Shown here piece after piece: positions 45,424 through 54,438 of a DNA stretch of 64,000 nt. The translations under genes were made by a program, and so were the position numbers. Each line of letters starts with the position of its first letter. Position 1 is the first letter of the stretch. Below the pieces are notes generated by a model. It searched no databases, was not told the DNA's origin, and saw only the letters and a program-made list of their open reading frames with translations. This stretch comes from Streptomyces violaceusniger Tu 4113 (GTDB taxonomy: Bacteria > Actinomycetota > Actinomycetes > Streptomycetales > Streptomycetaceae). The stretch is from assembly GCF_000147815.2 (NCBI RefSeq), contig NC_015957.1:2976001-3040000 (forward strand), written 5' to 3'.

Positions 45424-45539
45424 GGCGCTCCCTCGTCTCGTTGAAGTGAGGGCCATGGTGGCGCGGGCTTGGGGTGTGCGGTAGGGCGCACGGGTGCTTG
45501 CTGGGGGTGCGCGCCGAGGTGTGGCACCAGGCTGGGCGT

Positions 45540-45640
45540 ATGGCCCGTGCCCCGCACGTCATCGTCCAGATGCCCTCACCCACCGGCGGCCGGACCGTGC
45601 GCGTGAACGGCACGATCCTCGGTAGGGGCGGCTGTCCGTG
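45540..45640 (+). pseudogene. 5' fragment of a small conserved gene
   Basis: Reads MARAPHVIVQMPSPTGGRTV then RVNGTILG, the front of a small Streptomyces family (IVQMPSPTGGR), after which similarity stops. Lies at the right edge of the island in the 292-bp space before the dehydrogenase. No other gene seen there. Confidence 0.45.
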
Positions 45641-45715
45641 GTCCGGGATGGCCGCCCTACTGATGTCCGCAGAGACCTGCGGGCTACCTCTTCGAGCGGG
45701 TGTCAGCGCTGGTCA

Positions 45716-46573
45716 TCAGTACGAGTAGAAGCCCGAGCCCGACTTGCGTCCCATCCGGCCCGCGTCCACCATCCGCAGCAGCAGCGGGGGAGCGGCGTAC
45801 AGTTGCTCCTTGTACTCGCCGTACATCGAGTCGGCGATCGCCGCGATCGTGTCCAGGCCGATCAGATCGGACAGCTTGAGCGGGCCCATCGGATGGGCGC
45901 AGCCCATCTCCATGCCGTTGTCGATGTCCTCGCGGCTGGCGATCCCGGACTCGAACATCCGGATGGCGGAGAGCAGATACGGGATGAGCAGCGCGTTGAC
46001 CACGAACCCCGCGCGGTCCTGGGCGCGGATGGCGTGTTTGTCCAGGACGTCGTGGACCAGCGCCTCGGTGCGCTTGATGGTCTCGTCACCGGTGGTGAGC
46101 GCCGGGATCAGCTCCACCAGCGCCTGCACCGGCGCCGGGTTGAAGAAGTGGATGCCGATCACCTGATCCGGGCGGGAGGTGGCGACGGCCAGCTTGACCA
46201 GCGGGATGGAGGAGGTGTTGGAGGCGAGGATCGCGTCCGGTCGGGTCACCACCTGGTCGAGGACCTGGAAGATCTCCGTCTTGATCTGCTCGCTCTCGAC
46301 GACCGCCTCGATCACGAGGTCACGGTCGGCGAATTCCCCCAGGTCGGTGGTGAAGCTCAGCCGGTCCAGCGTCGCGTCGCGCTGCTCCTCGGTGATCTTG
46401 CCGCGCTCCGCGGCCTTGCCGAGGGAGTTGGTCAGCCGGGTGCGCCCTATCTCCAGGGCCTCGCCCGTGGTCTCCGCGACCATGACGTCCAGGCCGGATC
46501 GGGCGCACACCTCCGCGATGCCCGCACCCATCTGGCCACAGCCCACCACTCCGACGCGTTCGATGTCGGTCAC
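45716..46573 (-). CDS. 3-hydroxybutyryl-CoA/3-hydroxyacyl-CoA dehydrogenase
   Basis: 285 aa. NAD(P)-dependent interconversion of 3-hydroxyacyl-CoA and 3-oxoacyl-CoA in fatty acid or butanoate metabolism. Rossmann start VGVVGCGQMGAGIAEVCARS, catalytic region IGIHFFNPAPV with His, NTSSIP and the C-terminal domain (GFVVNALLIPYLLSAIRMFE, HPMGPLKLSDLIGLD). GTG 46573 has GAAAGG 7 bases upstream. First core-like gene to the right of the island. Confidence 0.93.
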   Translation of the reverse strand: MTDIERVGVVGCGQMGAGIAEVCARSGLDVMVAETTGEALEIGRTRLTNSLGKAAERGKITEEQRDATLDRLSFTTDLGEFADRDLVIEAVVESEQIKTEIFQVLDQVVTRPDAILASNTSSIPLVKLAVATSRPDQVIGIHFFNPAPVQALVELIPALTTGDETIKRTEALVHDVLDKHAIRAQDRAGFVVNALLIPYLLSAIRMFESGIASREDIDNGMEMGCAHPMGPLKLSDLIGLDTIAAIADSMYGEYKEQLYAAPPLLLRMVDAGRMGRKSGSGFYSY

Positions 46574-46651
46574 ATCGTGCCTTTCGCTGGTTCAACTGTC
46601 CGTTGTGCCGTCCCCCTGTCGCCCCAGACGTTACCCTCCGGTTATCGGCGA

Positions 46652-46691
46652 GGGGCGGGCCGGGGCCGGATTCCCGGCCCCGGCCCGCCCC
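46652..46691 (-). terminator. terminator after the GH74 gene
   Basis: A perfect 18-bp inverted repeat (46652-46669 and 46674-46691) with loop ATTC, 36 bp past the GH74 stop on the minus strand. Confidence 0.85.
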
Positions 46692-46727
46692 CGTCACCGT
46701 CTTACACACGGGGCTCTCACACCACGG

Positions 46728-49046
46728 TCACGAGGCGTCGCCGCGCAGGATGCCGCGGCCGTTGGTGGCCACGTAGACCCGTCCGTAGACCCGTGGGTCG
46801 CCGGTGATCGAGGCGCCCGTCCAGCCCCACTGGTGGGCGTCGTCGTTGATCCGGGTCCAGCTCGCCCCGGCGTCGGTGGAGCGGAAGATGCCGCGCACCC
46901 CGCCGATCTTCGCGCTGGTGTAGAGCGCCTGGTACGAGGCGCCCGGCGCCGCCTTGCCGAAGCCGATGGTGTCCGCCTGCTGGACGCCGCTCAGTTCGGT
47001 GAAGGTCGCGCCGGAGTCCGTGGAGTGCCACAGCCCGTAGGCCCCGGCCGTGCTGCCGCCCGCGAGCCAGATGTCGCCCTCGGCGCCCGGCAGCGCCTTG
47101 AACCGCACCGGGCCGTCGGCCGGCAGCCCGGAGGACGCCCTGGCGGTGAAGGTGGCGCCGCCGTCGGTGGAGACGTAGAACGTGCCCGCCTTGAAGCCGT
47201 AGAACTTCTTCGGGTTCTGGCGGTCGGACTCCACGACCGCCCCGGCCGGGATACCGCTCGACGCCGACCAGGAGCTGCCGAAACCGGTGGTGTGGTAGAC
47301 GGCCGAGGTGCCCTCCGGGGCCCAGACGAAGCCGTTGCCGTCGGCCGCCGCGGCCACCGTGCCGCCGCCCGTGACTCCGGACGGCTCGCTGCCCTGGAAC
47401 CAGTTGGCGCCGTTGTCGGTCGAGAAGGCGATCCGCGGGGCGGAGTCGTTGTTGCCCACCCGGACCACGGTGTTCGCATTGGTCTCGGCGTAGTCCAGGC
47501 TGGTGGTCGTGGTGAATGTCGGCGAGGTGTACATCCTCGCGGGCACCGCGTCGAGGTCGGTGTGGCGGAAGCCCCCGATGTCACCGAGCGCGCTGAGCAG
47601 CGGGGCGCCGGTGGGCGGGCTCGCCAGATCGCCCACCGCCGTCTCCTCCAGACCCTTGACCATGGGCGTGATGGTGATGGTGCCGCCCGTGTCCCAGTTC
47701 GCGAGGTTCTCCGTGCCGTAGACCGTCGCACCGGTGCCGTACATCATCCGGCGGGAGTCGAACGGGTCGATCTCCAGCGCCTCGGTCATCCAGCCCAGCT
47801 TCGGGGTCACTTCGGGCGGCGAGGGGTTGGCGCCGAAGGTCAGCCAGGGGACGGACGAGACGTCCTGGGTGTAGCGGAGGGACCGGTCGGGGTAGCTGGT
47901 GAAGTCCCAGGCCCGGGTCCAGGTGGCGCCGGAGTCGGTGGAACGGAAGATCTGGGTGTCCGGCCACCAGGAGCTGTAGCCGGTCACCATCAGCGTGCCG
48001 GGTTTTTGCCGGTCCACCGTGAGCCCGCTGTAGCCGAAGTAGGTGTCGGCGTCCGTCATGGGGCTGATGTTCTTCCACTCCCCGGTGGCCGTGGTGTACC
48101 GCCACACCTGGCCCTTCTCCCCGTCGTACGGGCCGCCCTTGTCGCTGGTGGTGAGGTACAGATAGCCGTTCTTGGCATCGAGGACGCCCTTGTGGGAGAG
48201 ATAGCCGGTCGGCTGCCCGGCCACCCGCGACCAGGTGGCGCCCGCGTCCGTCGAGCGGTAGACGGTGTTGTTCTTGTCGGCCACGCCCACGTAGACGGTC
48301 TTCGTCGCGCTGCCGGAAGAACCGGTGCGCTCGTCGAAGGTCACCCACACCACGCCCTGGTTGTCGCTCAGATAGCCGCTGGTGTCGCTCGCGTCCTGGA
48401 CGTAGGTGCCGGGGTTGGGGAAGGACGTCACCTTCGACCAGGTGACACCGGAGTCGGTGGAGCGCCACAGCCCGTTGCCGCCCGGCGCGCCGAGGTAGAG
48501 CACGCTGTTCTTGTTGGGGTCGACCGCCAGCCGTTCCCCCATGCCGCGGCCGGGCATATTGCCGCCCAGCTTGAAGGGGAGGGTGGTGGACTGCCAGCTC
48601 GCGCCCCGGTTGGACGAGCGCAGGATGGCGCCGTTGCCCGGGTCCCAGCCATTGGTGTACGTACCGGCCGCCACATAGACCTTGTCGGGATCCACGGAGT
48701 CGCTGGCCAGGCTCACCACCCCGGTCCAGCCCCAGTGGTCCCAGTCCAGCGAGTCCAGCAGCGGCACCCACCGCTTGCCGGACTGGTCCCAGCGGTACGC
48801 CCCGCCGATGTCGGTGCGGGCGTAGGCGAGGTTCTTCTCCTTGCGGTTGAAGACGATGCCGGGGACGAAGCCGCCGCCGTCCACGCGCACGTTCTTCCAG
48901 GTGTAGGCGTCGGCCTGGGCGGTGCCCCGGGCCGGGGCCGGTTCGGGGCGGGCCGCCGCGGGGGAGGCGGCGGCGGTGAGTAAGCCGCCGACGAGTGCCA
49001 GCGCGGCGATGAGCGCGCCGAGCGGTCTGCTGCCTTTGCTGCGCAC
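46728..49046 (-). CDS. secreted xyloglucanase, glycoside hydrolase family 74
   Basis: 772 aa. Signal peptide (about 1-32, ending SPAAA), then two seven-bladed beta-propeller halves with repeated RSTDSGATW / STDGGATF blades. The two catalytic Asp lie in YARTDIGGAYRW and ALEIDPFDSRRMMYGTG. Cleaves xyloglucan outside the cell. No carbohydrate-binding module follows the catalytic part. GTG 49046 is set by GAGAGGAAG; an upstream ATG would precede the signal peptide by 29 residues. A perfect CebR-type box lies 62 bp upstream, so cello-oligosaccharide induction is expected. Confidence 0.93.
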   Translation of the reverse strand: MRSKGSRPLGALIAALALVGGLLTAAASPAAARPEPAPARGTAQADAYTWKNVRVDGGGFVPGIVFNRKEKNLAYARTDIGGAYRWDQSGKRWVPLLDSLDWDHWGWTGVVSLASDSVDPDKVYVAAGTYTNGWDPGNGAILRSSNRGASWQSTTLPFKLGGNMPGRGMGERLAVDPNKNSVLYLGAPGGNGLWRSTDSGVTWSKVTSFPNPGTYVQDASDTSGYLSDNQGVVWVTFDERTGSSGSATKTVYVGVADKNNTVYRSTDAGATWSRVAGQPTGYLSHKGVLDAKNGYLYLTTSDKGGPYDGEKGQVWRYTTATGEWKNISPMTDADTYFGYSGLTVDRQKPGTLMVTGYSSWWPDTQIFRSTDSGATWTRAWDFTSYPDRSLRYTQDVSSVPWLTFGANPSPPEVTPKLGWMTEALEIDPFDSRRMMYGTGATVYGTENLANWDTGGTITITPMVKGLEETAVGDLASPPTGAPLLSALGDIGGFRHTDLDAVPARMYTSPTFTTTTSLDYAETNANTVVRVGNNDSAPRIAFSTDNGANWFQGSEPSGVTGGGTVAAAADGNGFVWAPEGTSAVYHTTGFGSSWSASSGIPAGAVVESDRQNPKKFYGFKAGTFYVSTDGGATFTARASSGLPADGPVRFKALPGAEGDIWLAGGSTAGAYGLWHSTDSGATFTELSGVQQADTIGFGKAAPGASYQALYTSAKIGGVRGIFRSTDAGASWTRINDDAHQWGWTGASITGDPRVYGRVYVATNGRGILRGDAS

Positions 49047-49107
49047 GGGAACTTCCTCTCCGGACGTGGGGGTAGTGAGGGGTGCGGGCCCTGCGGGCGA
49101 GGGCATT

Positions 49108-49121
49108 TGGGAGCGCTCCCA
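49108..49121. promoter_or_regulatory. CebR-type operator
   Basis: TGGGAGCGCTCCCA, a perfect 14-bp palindrome identical to the known CebR box, 62 bp upstream of the GH74 start and 281 bp upstream of the divergent GHL10 gene. The 355-bp spacer (49047-49401) holds no other recognised site. Confidence 0.85.
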
Positions 49122-49401
49122 TGCGTGCGTCATCCGATGCTAGCGGCCGGATGGCCGTGCGAGAAGGGTGAAGTCAAGCGGTCCTCAAGGGGTGTTGGGC
49201 TTCCGCCGCCCGGATTCGCGATAGGCATTGCCGGGCGCCCCACAAGGGCCCCATCATCGGCGGGAGTTGCCTCCTGCGGCGCGATGCCTGCCCGGGGCCG
49301 GGCCCGGGGCCGGAAGGGAGACGGCCTCCTGGGTCCGCGGCCCCGGCCGGTGGCGGGCGGCGGCGCTCCGTTGGCGACACGACCGAGGCGAGGAGTTGGA
49401 C

Positions 49402-50634
49402 ATGGGTCGGATCACGCGCAGAAGTCTGACGGTCGCGGCCGCCGGAGCCCTGGCCGCCACCGTCACGGCGGGGGACGCGCTGGCCCAGGGGCCGGGCGGT
49501 GGGCACCGGCCCGAGTTCCGCGGGATGTGGCTGGCCACCGTCGCCAACCGCGACTGGCCGTCCAAACCGGGTCTCACCGCGGACGAGCAGCGGGCCGAGC
49601 TGCTGAGCTTCCTGGACACCGCCGTGCGCCGCCGGCTCAACGCGGTGGTCTTCCAGGTGCGGCCGACGGCGGACGCGCTGTGGCCCTCACCGTACGAGCC
49701 GTGGGCCGAGTGCCTCACCGGCGTCCAGGGCCGGGACCCGGGCTGGGATCCGCTGGGCACCGCCGTGCGCGAGGCGCACCGGCGCGGCCTCGAGCTGCAC
49801 GCCTGGTTCAACCCGTACCGGATCGCCAACCACACCGACCCCACCCGGCTGATCCCCACCCATCCGGCCCGGGTGCACCCCGAGTGGGTCGTGCCGTACG
49901 GCGGGAAGCTCTACTACAACCCCGGGCTGCCCGAGGTCCGCCGCTTCGTCCAGGACGCCATGCTGGACGCGGTCGCGCGCTATGACATCGACGCCGTCCA
50001 CTGGGACGACTACTTCTACCCCTATCCGGTGGCCGGCCAGGTCTTCGACGACGACGCGGCGTACGCGCGTTACGGCACGGGCTTCCCGGACCGGGCGGCC
50101 TGGCGGCGGAACAACATCGACCGGCTGGTGTACGAGACGGCCGTGCGCGTCAAGCGGCTGAAGCGGCGGGTGCGGTTCGGTATCAGCCCCTTCGGCGTCT
50201 GGCGCAACCAGGCCACCGACCCGCTCGGCTCCGCCACCACGGCAGGGGTGCAGACCTACGACGACCTCTACGCGGACACCCGCGGCTGGGTGCGGCGGGG
50301 ATGGCTCGACTACATCGTCCCGCAGGTCTACTGGAACATCGGCTTCGCCGCCGCCGACTACGCCGCGCTCGTCCCCTGGTGGTCGGAGGCGGTCCGGGGC
50401 ACGGGGGTGAACCTCTACATCGGCGAGGCGCTCTACAAGGCGGGCGATCCGGCGCAGCCCGCGCCCCGGCAGGACCCGGCGGAGCTGTCCCGGCACCTCA
50501 CCTTCGACCAGGGTTTTCCGCAGGTGCGCGGCAATGTGTACTTCTCGGCCAAGGAAGTGGCCGGCGACCGCAACGGCGCCATGGCGCGTGTGGTCGCCGA
50601 CCACTATCCCCATCGTGTCCGTCCGCCCCGCTGA
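49402..50634 (+). CDS. secreted GHL10-family glycosyl-hydrolase-like protein
   Basis: 410 aa. Tat-type signal (GRITRRSLTVAAAGALAA) then a TIM-barrel domain of the GHL10 (former DUF187) family: EFRGMWLATVANRDWPS, VVFQVRPTADALWPS, LELHAWFNPYRI, DAVHWDDYFYPYP, RFGISPFGVWRN and DYIVPQVYWNIG. Acidic residues in HWDDYFYP are the likely catalytic ones. Substrate unknown; homologues act on peptidoglycan or other glycans. GGCGAGGAG precedes the ATG. Divergent from GH74, so possibly under the same CebR box. Confidence 0.85.
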   Translation: MGRITRRSLTVAAAGALAATVTAGDALAQGPGGGHRPEFRGMWLATVANRDWPSKPGLTADEQRAELLSFLDTAVRRRLNAVVFQVRPTADALWPSPYEPWAECLTGVQGRDPGWDPLGTAVREAHRRGLELHAWFNPYRIANHTDPTRLIPTHPARVHPEWVVPYGGKLYYNPGLPEVRRFVQDAMLDAVARYDIDAVHWDDYFYPYPVAGQVFDDDAAYARYGTGFPDRAAWRRNNIDRLVYETAVRVKRLKRRVRFGISPFGVWRNQATDPLGSATTAGVQTYDDLYADTRGWVRRGWLDYIVPQVYWNIGFAAADYAALVPWWSEAVRGTGVNLYIGEALYKAGDPAQPAPRQDPAELSRHLTFDQGFPQVRGNVYFSAKEVAGDRNGAMARVVADHYPHRVRPPR

Positions 50635-50652
50635 ACCGGGGCCGCGGGCCGG

Positions 50653-50859
50653 CTAACGCTGCCCGGGTCCGGCGGCCAGGTGGCGGACGACCGAGTCGGG
50701 CCCGGGGGAGAACAGGCACTCGTGTCCGTCGTCCTCGTAGCGCACGCGGTAGGGCGGTTCCCCGTCGGTCCCGAGCACTTCGATGATCTCCGCTACACGA
50801 TCGTGAATCCCGACAACCCTGCCGTGCACCAGCAGCTTGTCGCCTACGGTCGCCTCCAT
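50653..50859 (-). CDS. DUF1918 protein
   Basis: 68 aa, SH3-like beta barrel: ATVGDKLLVHGRVVGIHDRV, AEIIEVLGTDGEPPYRVRYE, GHECLFSPGPDS. Widespread in actinobacteria and often near transport or stress genes; function unknown. ATG 50859 has AGGAGG 8 bases upstream. Monocistronic, convergent with the GHL10 gene. Confidence 0.9.
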   Translation of the reverse strand: MEATVGDKLLVHGRVVGIHDRVAEIIEVLGTDGEPPYRVRYEDDGHECLFSPGPDSVVRHLAAGPGQR

Positions 50860-50928
50860 GTGCGTGACCTCCTGTCCGCTGGAGGGCAATGCGATCTGGC
50901 TGAGGACAATGCGATCCCTGAGGCCAGT

Positions 50929-52089
50929 CTATGGCTGATTGTCCTGGTTTGCCCCCGCCGGGGGATGATCCGGGTCCCCCGCTTCGGGGATCAGGCTCGC
51001 CGCTTCGGGGATCCGCTCAGCGGCTTCCGGAGTCCGGTCCGCCGCTTCGGGGGCCCGCTCCAGCGCCGTGGACCCCTGCGCCCGGCCCGCCGCCGCCGGG
51101 GTCCGTACGGCCCTCGCCGCCGGGACCCGCGCCCGCTGCGTCACCCCGATGCACACCAGCACCGCCACGGCGGCGATCGGGGCGGCGGGGGTCAGCTCCT
51201 CACCGAGGAGCAGCACCGACCACACCAACGTGAGGAGCGGCTGGGCCAGTTGGAGCTGACTGGCCCGCGTCACCCCGATGGCGGCCATCCCCCGGTACCA
51301 GACCACCATGCCCAGGAACTGCGAGCCCACCGCCAGCCACAGCAGCCCGGCCACCGCGCGGCCGCCGAGGTGGACGTCCTCGGCCGACAGTGCGAGCACC
51401 GCGCCCGGCACCGACAGCGGCAGACAGCCCACCAGCGCCCAGCCGATCACCTGCCAGCCCGGCATATGGCCGGCCAGTCGTCCGCCCTCGGCATAGCCCG
51501 CCGCGCACACCGGCAGCGCGGCGAACAGATACAGATCGCCGACGGTGGGCGCACCGCCGCTCTGCTGCAGCGCGAAGGCGATCACGACCGCGGCCCCGGC
51601 CAGCGCCGCCGCCCAGAACGTCCGCGAGGGCCGCACTCCGGTGCGTACGGCGGAGAGGGCGGCGGTGGTGAGCGGCAGCAGGCCGACCACCACGGCCGCG
51701 TGCGCCGTGGTGGAGGTCTGCAGGGCGAGCGTGGTCAGCAGCGGGAAGCCCACGACGACCCCGGCCGCCACGACCAGCAGCCCCGGCCAGTGGCGGCGGT
51801 CCGGCACCGGCACCCGCAGGGCGGCCAGCGCGCCGCCCGCGATCAGCGCGGCGAGCACCACCCGGCAGGTGGTCACCGACCAGGGGCCGAGGCCGGTGAG
51901 CGCCCAGGCGGTGCCGGGGAAGGTCAGGGAGAAGGCGGCCACGCCGAGCATGGCGAGCACCGTGCCGGCGCGGGCGGCGGACGGCGACGGGGTGACGTCC
52001 CGGCCCCGGGCGGTGTCGTCGCGGCCCCCGGTGGGGCCGCCGCTCACCGCTATCGCACTGTCTTCAGTAGCGCTATCCTGTGCTGTCAT
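50929..52089 (-). CDS. EamA/DMT-family transporter
   Basis: 386 aa with ten membrane helices in two EamA halves (about 45-180 and 185-320). Probably exports a small metabolite. A polar N-terminal 40 residues and a C-terminal tail with four PEAA-type repeats (PEAADRTPEAAERIPEAASL) flank the core. Back to back with the MocR-type regulator: the two ATG codons share bases at 52088-52089, so both mRNAs are probably leaderless. The regulator likely controls this exporter. Substrate unknown. Confidence 0.87.
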   Translation of the reverse strand: MTAQDSATEDSAIAVSGGPTGGRDDTARGRDVTPSPSAARAGTVLAMLGVAAFSLTFPGTAWALTGLGPWSVTTCRVVLAALIAGGALAALRVPVPDRRHWPGLLVVAAGVVVGFPLLTTLALQTSTTAHAAVVVGLLPLTTAALSAVRTGVRPSRTFWAAALAGAAVVIAFALQQSGGAPTVGDLYLFAALPVCAAGYAEGGRLAGHMPGWQVIGWALVGCLPLSVPGAVLALSAEDVHLGGRAVAGLLWLAVGSQFLGMVVWYRGMAAIGVTRASQLQLAQPLLTLVWSVLLLGEELTPAAPIAAVAVLVCIGVTQRARVPAARAVRTPAAAGRAQGSTALERAPEAADRTPEAAERIPEAASLIPEAGDPDHPPAGANQDNQP

Positions 52090-52115
52090 GGAACAGCGTA
52101 GCAGTGTGGCCGAAC
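52056..52115. promoter_or_regulatory. overlapping divergent leaderless promoters
   Basis: Forward: TATCCT (52073-52078) lies 9 bp before the forward ATG (52088). Reverse: TACGCT on the minus strand (52095-52100) lies 5 bp before the reverse ATG (52089). Both spacings suit transcription starting at the A of ATG; no ribosome sites are present. Confidence 0.6.
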
Positions 52116-53536
52116 TCGCGAAATCGCTGCGAAAGGAGCTGGACCGCTACTCACCTGGAGAGAAGCTGCCGTCCAGTCGTGCCCTGGTCGAGCGCCACCG
52201 GGTGAGCCCGGTCACCGTCTCCCGCGCCCTCGCCGCACTCGCCGCCGAAGGGCTGGTGGTCACCCGCCCCGGCGCCGGTGCCTTCCGCGCCGACCGCCCC
52301 GGGGCGCCCCGGCCGGGCGACACCTCCTGGCAGGAGGTCGCGCTGAGCGTGGAGACGGCCGGCGAGCCGGTGCGGCGCTCGGTGGACGCCTCGGGCGTCC
52401 TGGCCACGCTCGCCGCCCCGCCGCACGGGATCCTGGAGTTCAACAACGGCTATCTGCACTCCTCGCTCCAGCCGGAGCGGGCGCTGTCCGCCGCCCTGGC
52501 CCGCGCCGGGCGGCGGCCCGGGGCATGGGGCCGCCCGCCGGTGGAGGGGCTCCCCGAGCTGCGCGCCTGGTTCGCCCGCGAGATCGGCGGTCCGGGCGGA
52601 ACCCTCGGCGCCGCCGACGTACTGATCACCGCGGGCGGCCAGTCCGCGCTCACCTGCGCGCTGCGCGCCCTCGCCCCGCCCGGCGCGCCCGTCCTCGTCG
52701 AATCCCCGACCTACCCCGGGGTGCTCGCCGCCGCCCGCGCCTCCGGGCTGCGCCCCGTCCCGGTGCCGGTGGACACCGAGGGGGTCCGGCCCGAGCTGCT
52801 CGCCGAGGCGCTGCGGGCGACCGGCGCCCGGGTCTTCGTCTGCCAGCCGCTGTTCCAGAACCCCACCGGGGCGATGCTCGCCCCCGAGCGGCGCCGCGAG
52901 GTGATCGGGATCGCCCGTGAGGCGGGCGCGTTCGTGGTCGAGGACGACTTCGCCCGCCGGCTCGTCCACGAGGACGCGCCCCCGCTGGCCCCCACGCTCG
53001 CCGCCGACGACCCCGACGGGGTGGTGGTCCATGTGTGCTCGCTCACCAAGCCCACCTCGCCCAGCCTGCGGGTGGGCGCGCTCGCCGCCCGCGGCCCCGC
53101 GCTGGGGCGGCTGCGCGCGATCCAGGTCGTCGACAGCTTCTTCGTGCCCCGCCCGCTCCAGGAGGCGGCCCTGGAACTCGTCGGCGCCCCCTCCTGGCCC
53201 CGCCATCTGCGCAACGTCGCCGCCGAACTGCGCACCCGCCGCGACGCGCTCGTCACCGCCGTACGGCGCGAACTGCCCGCCCTGGAGCTGCGTTATGTCC
53301 CGCCCGGCGGCTACCACCTGTGGCTGCGGCTGCCCCAGGGCACCGACGAGACCGCGCTGGACTCCGCCGCGCTGCGCGCCGGAGTCGCCGTCGCCCCCGG
53401 CGGCCCGTACTTCTGCGCCGAACCGCCCGCGCCGCATGTGCGGCTGAGCTTCGCGTCGGTGGCGGGCGTCGGCGAACTGGCCGAGGGCGTACGGCGGTTG
53501 CGCACCGCGTGGGACGAGGTGCCGGCGGGGGCGTAG
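52088..53536 (+). CDS. MocR/PdxR-type regulator (GntR helix-turn-helix fused to aminotransferase domain)
   Basis: 482 aa. Residues 1-75 form a winged helix (LPSSRALVERHRVSPVTVSR), followed by a fold-type I aminotransferase-like domain with TAGGQSALTCALRALAPPGA, ESPTYPGVL, CQPLFQNPTGAML, VVEDDFA and the PLP lysine in CSLTKPTSPSLRVG. MocR proteins bind PLP or PLP-amino acid adducts and regulate adjacent genes. The divergent EamA exporter is the obvious target. ATG 52088 overlaps the exporter's start and appears leaderless. Confidence 0.9.
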   Translation: MEQRSSVAELAKSLRKELDRYSPGEKLPSSRALVERHRVSPVTVSRALAALAAEGLVVTRPGAGAFRADRPGAPRPGDTSWQEVALSVETAGEPVRRSVDASGVLATLAAPPHGILEFNNGYLHSSLQPERALSAALARAGRRPGAWGRPPVEGLPELRAWFAREIGGPGGTLGAADVLITAGGQSALTCALRALAPPGAPVLVESPTYPGVLAAARASGLRPVPVPVDTEGVRPELLAEALRATGARVFVCQPLFQNPTGAMLAPERRREVIGIAREAGAFVVEDDFARRLVHEDAPPLAPTLAADDPDGVVVHVCSLTKPTSPSLRVGALAARGPALGRLRAIQVVDSFFVPRPLQEAALELVGAPSWPRHLRNVAAELRTRRDALVTAVRRELPALELRYVPPGGYHLWLRLPQGTDETALDSAALRAGVAVAPGGPYFCAEPPAPHVRLSFASVAGVGELAEGVRRLRTAWDEVPAGA

Positions 53537-53604
53537 CGGGTGCCCGACGGGGCTTGCCGCCTGCGGCGGGCTGTTCCCCTCCCCGCCCCTTCCCGGCACC
53601 TGAC

Positions 53605-53692
53605 GATATGCGGCTCCGCCGCGTGCGGGGCTCCGCCCCGGACCCCGGCGTCACGGGGCAAAGCCCCTGCCACGCGGCGGAGCCGCACATCT
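53605..53692. repeat. third copy of the GATATGCGGCTCCGCCGCGT repeat, with inverted partner
   Basis: Starts at 53605 like 29444 and 29562, and ends with an inverted version (GCGGCGGAGCCGCA near 53674). Lies in the 329-bp spacer after the MocR gene, where no gene was found. Confidence 0.85.
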
Positions 53693-53865
53693 ACGCGGCC
53701 CGCGCCCCTTCAGGGCGTCCGCATCCTGCTCGCCACCCGCGCTGCGCACCGCGTTCACCGGGCGTCCGCTTCGAGCCGCCCGACGATCCGGCGTACACCG
53801 GATGGCCACCGGTTTTCTCCCGGTAGCGGCCTACCCGAGCGCGGCCGTGACCGTACGATGCCGGG

Positions 53866-54438
53866 ATGACGTTTCGGCTGACGCTGGTCGCCGCCGGCCG
53901 TAGCTCCTCCCGGCTGGGGGAGCGCTTCGGTGACGACCGGCCGCTGGATCCGGAGGGCCGGCTCGCCGCCGAGCGCGCGGCCCCCGGGCTTGTGCCGCTG
54001 GCCGCGGCGGAGCTGCGCTACTGCTCACCGTCGGCCCGCAGCCGGGAGACCGGCGATGCGCTGGGCTTCACCCCGCTGGTCCAACTCGCCCTGCGCGACT
54101 GCGACATGGGTCGCTGGGCGGGCCGCTCCCTCGCCGATGTGATGGCGCGCGAACCGGGGGAGGTGGACGCCTGGCTCGGCGATCCGCGCTCGGTGCCGCA
54201 CGGCGGGGAGTCGCTGCACGCGTTCATCATGCGGATCGGCGGCTGGCTGGACACCCGCCCGGCCGAGGACCACGCCAAGATGGTGGCCGTCGCCGACCCC
54301 GGGGTGGTCCGCGCCGCACTGATGTACGCGATCAAGGCGCCGCCGCACTGCTACTGGAACGTCGACATACGCCCGCTCTCCACGGTCACCCTCACCGGCC
54401 GGGCGGGCGAGTGGCGGCTGCGCGTGGACGGGGTGTGA
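53866..54438 (+). CDS. histidine-phosphatase-fold protein lacking the RHG catalytic motif
   Basis: 190 aa. Overall sequence follows phosphoglycerate-mutase-like phosphatases (LDPEGRLAAERAAPGL, CSPSARSRETGDAL, PHGGESLHAFIMRI). But the RHG motif that carries the phospho-histidine is AAGRSS here (residues about 9-14), and the second His (normally in SHGG) is VADPGVVRA. Both catalytic His are therefore missing, and phosphatase activity is doubtful. Could be a binding protein. ATG 53866 follows CCGGG; family C-terminal strand present (TLTGRAGEWRL). Four 12-bp repeats begin at its stop codon. Confidence 0.8.
   Translation: MTFRLTLVAAGRSSSRLGERFGDDRPLDPEGRLAAERAAPGLVPLAAAELRYCSPSARSRETGDALGFTPLVQLALRDCDMGRWAGRSLADVMAREPGEVDAWLGDPRSVPHGGESLHAFIMRIGGWLDTRPAEDHAKMVAVADPGVVRAALMYAIKAPPHCYWNVDIRPLSTVTLTGRAGEWRLRVDGV

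Noticed and set aside
46179..48983. 934-codon forward frame opposite the GH74 gene
   Set aside because: Shadow of a gene with signal peptide and propeller repeats; no start signals.
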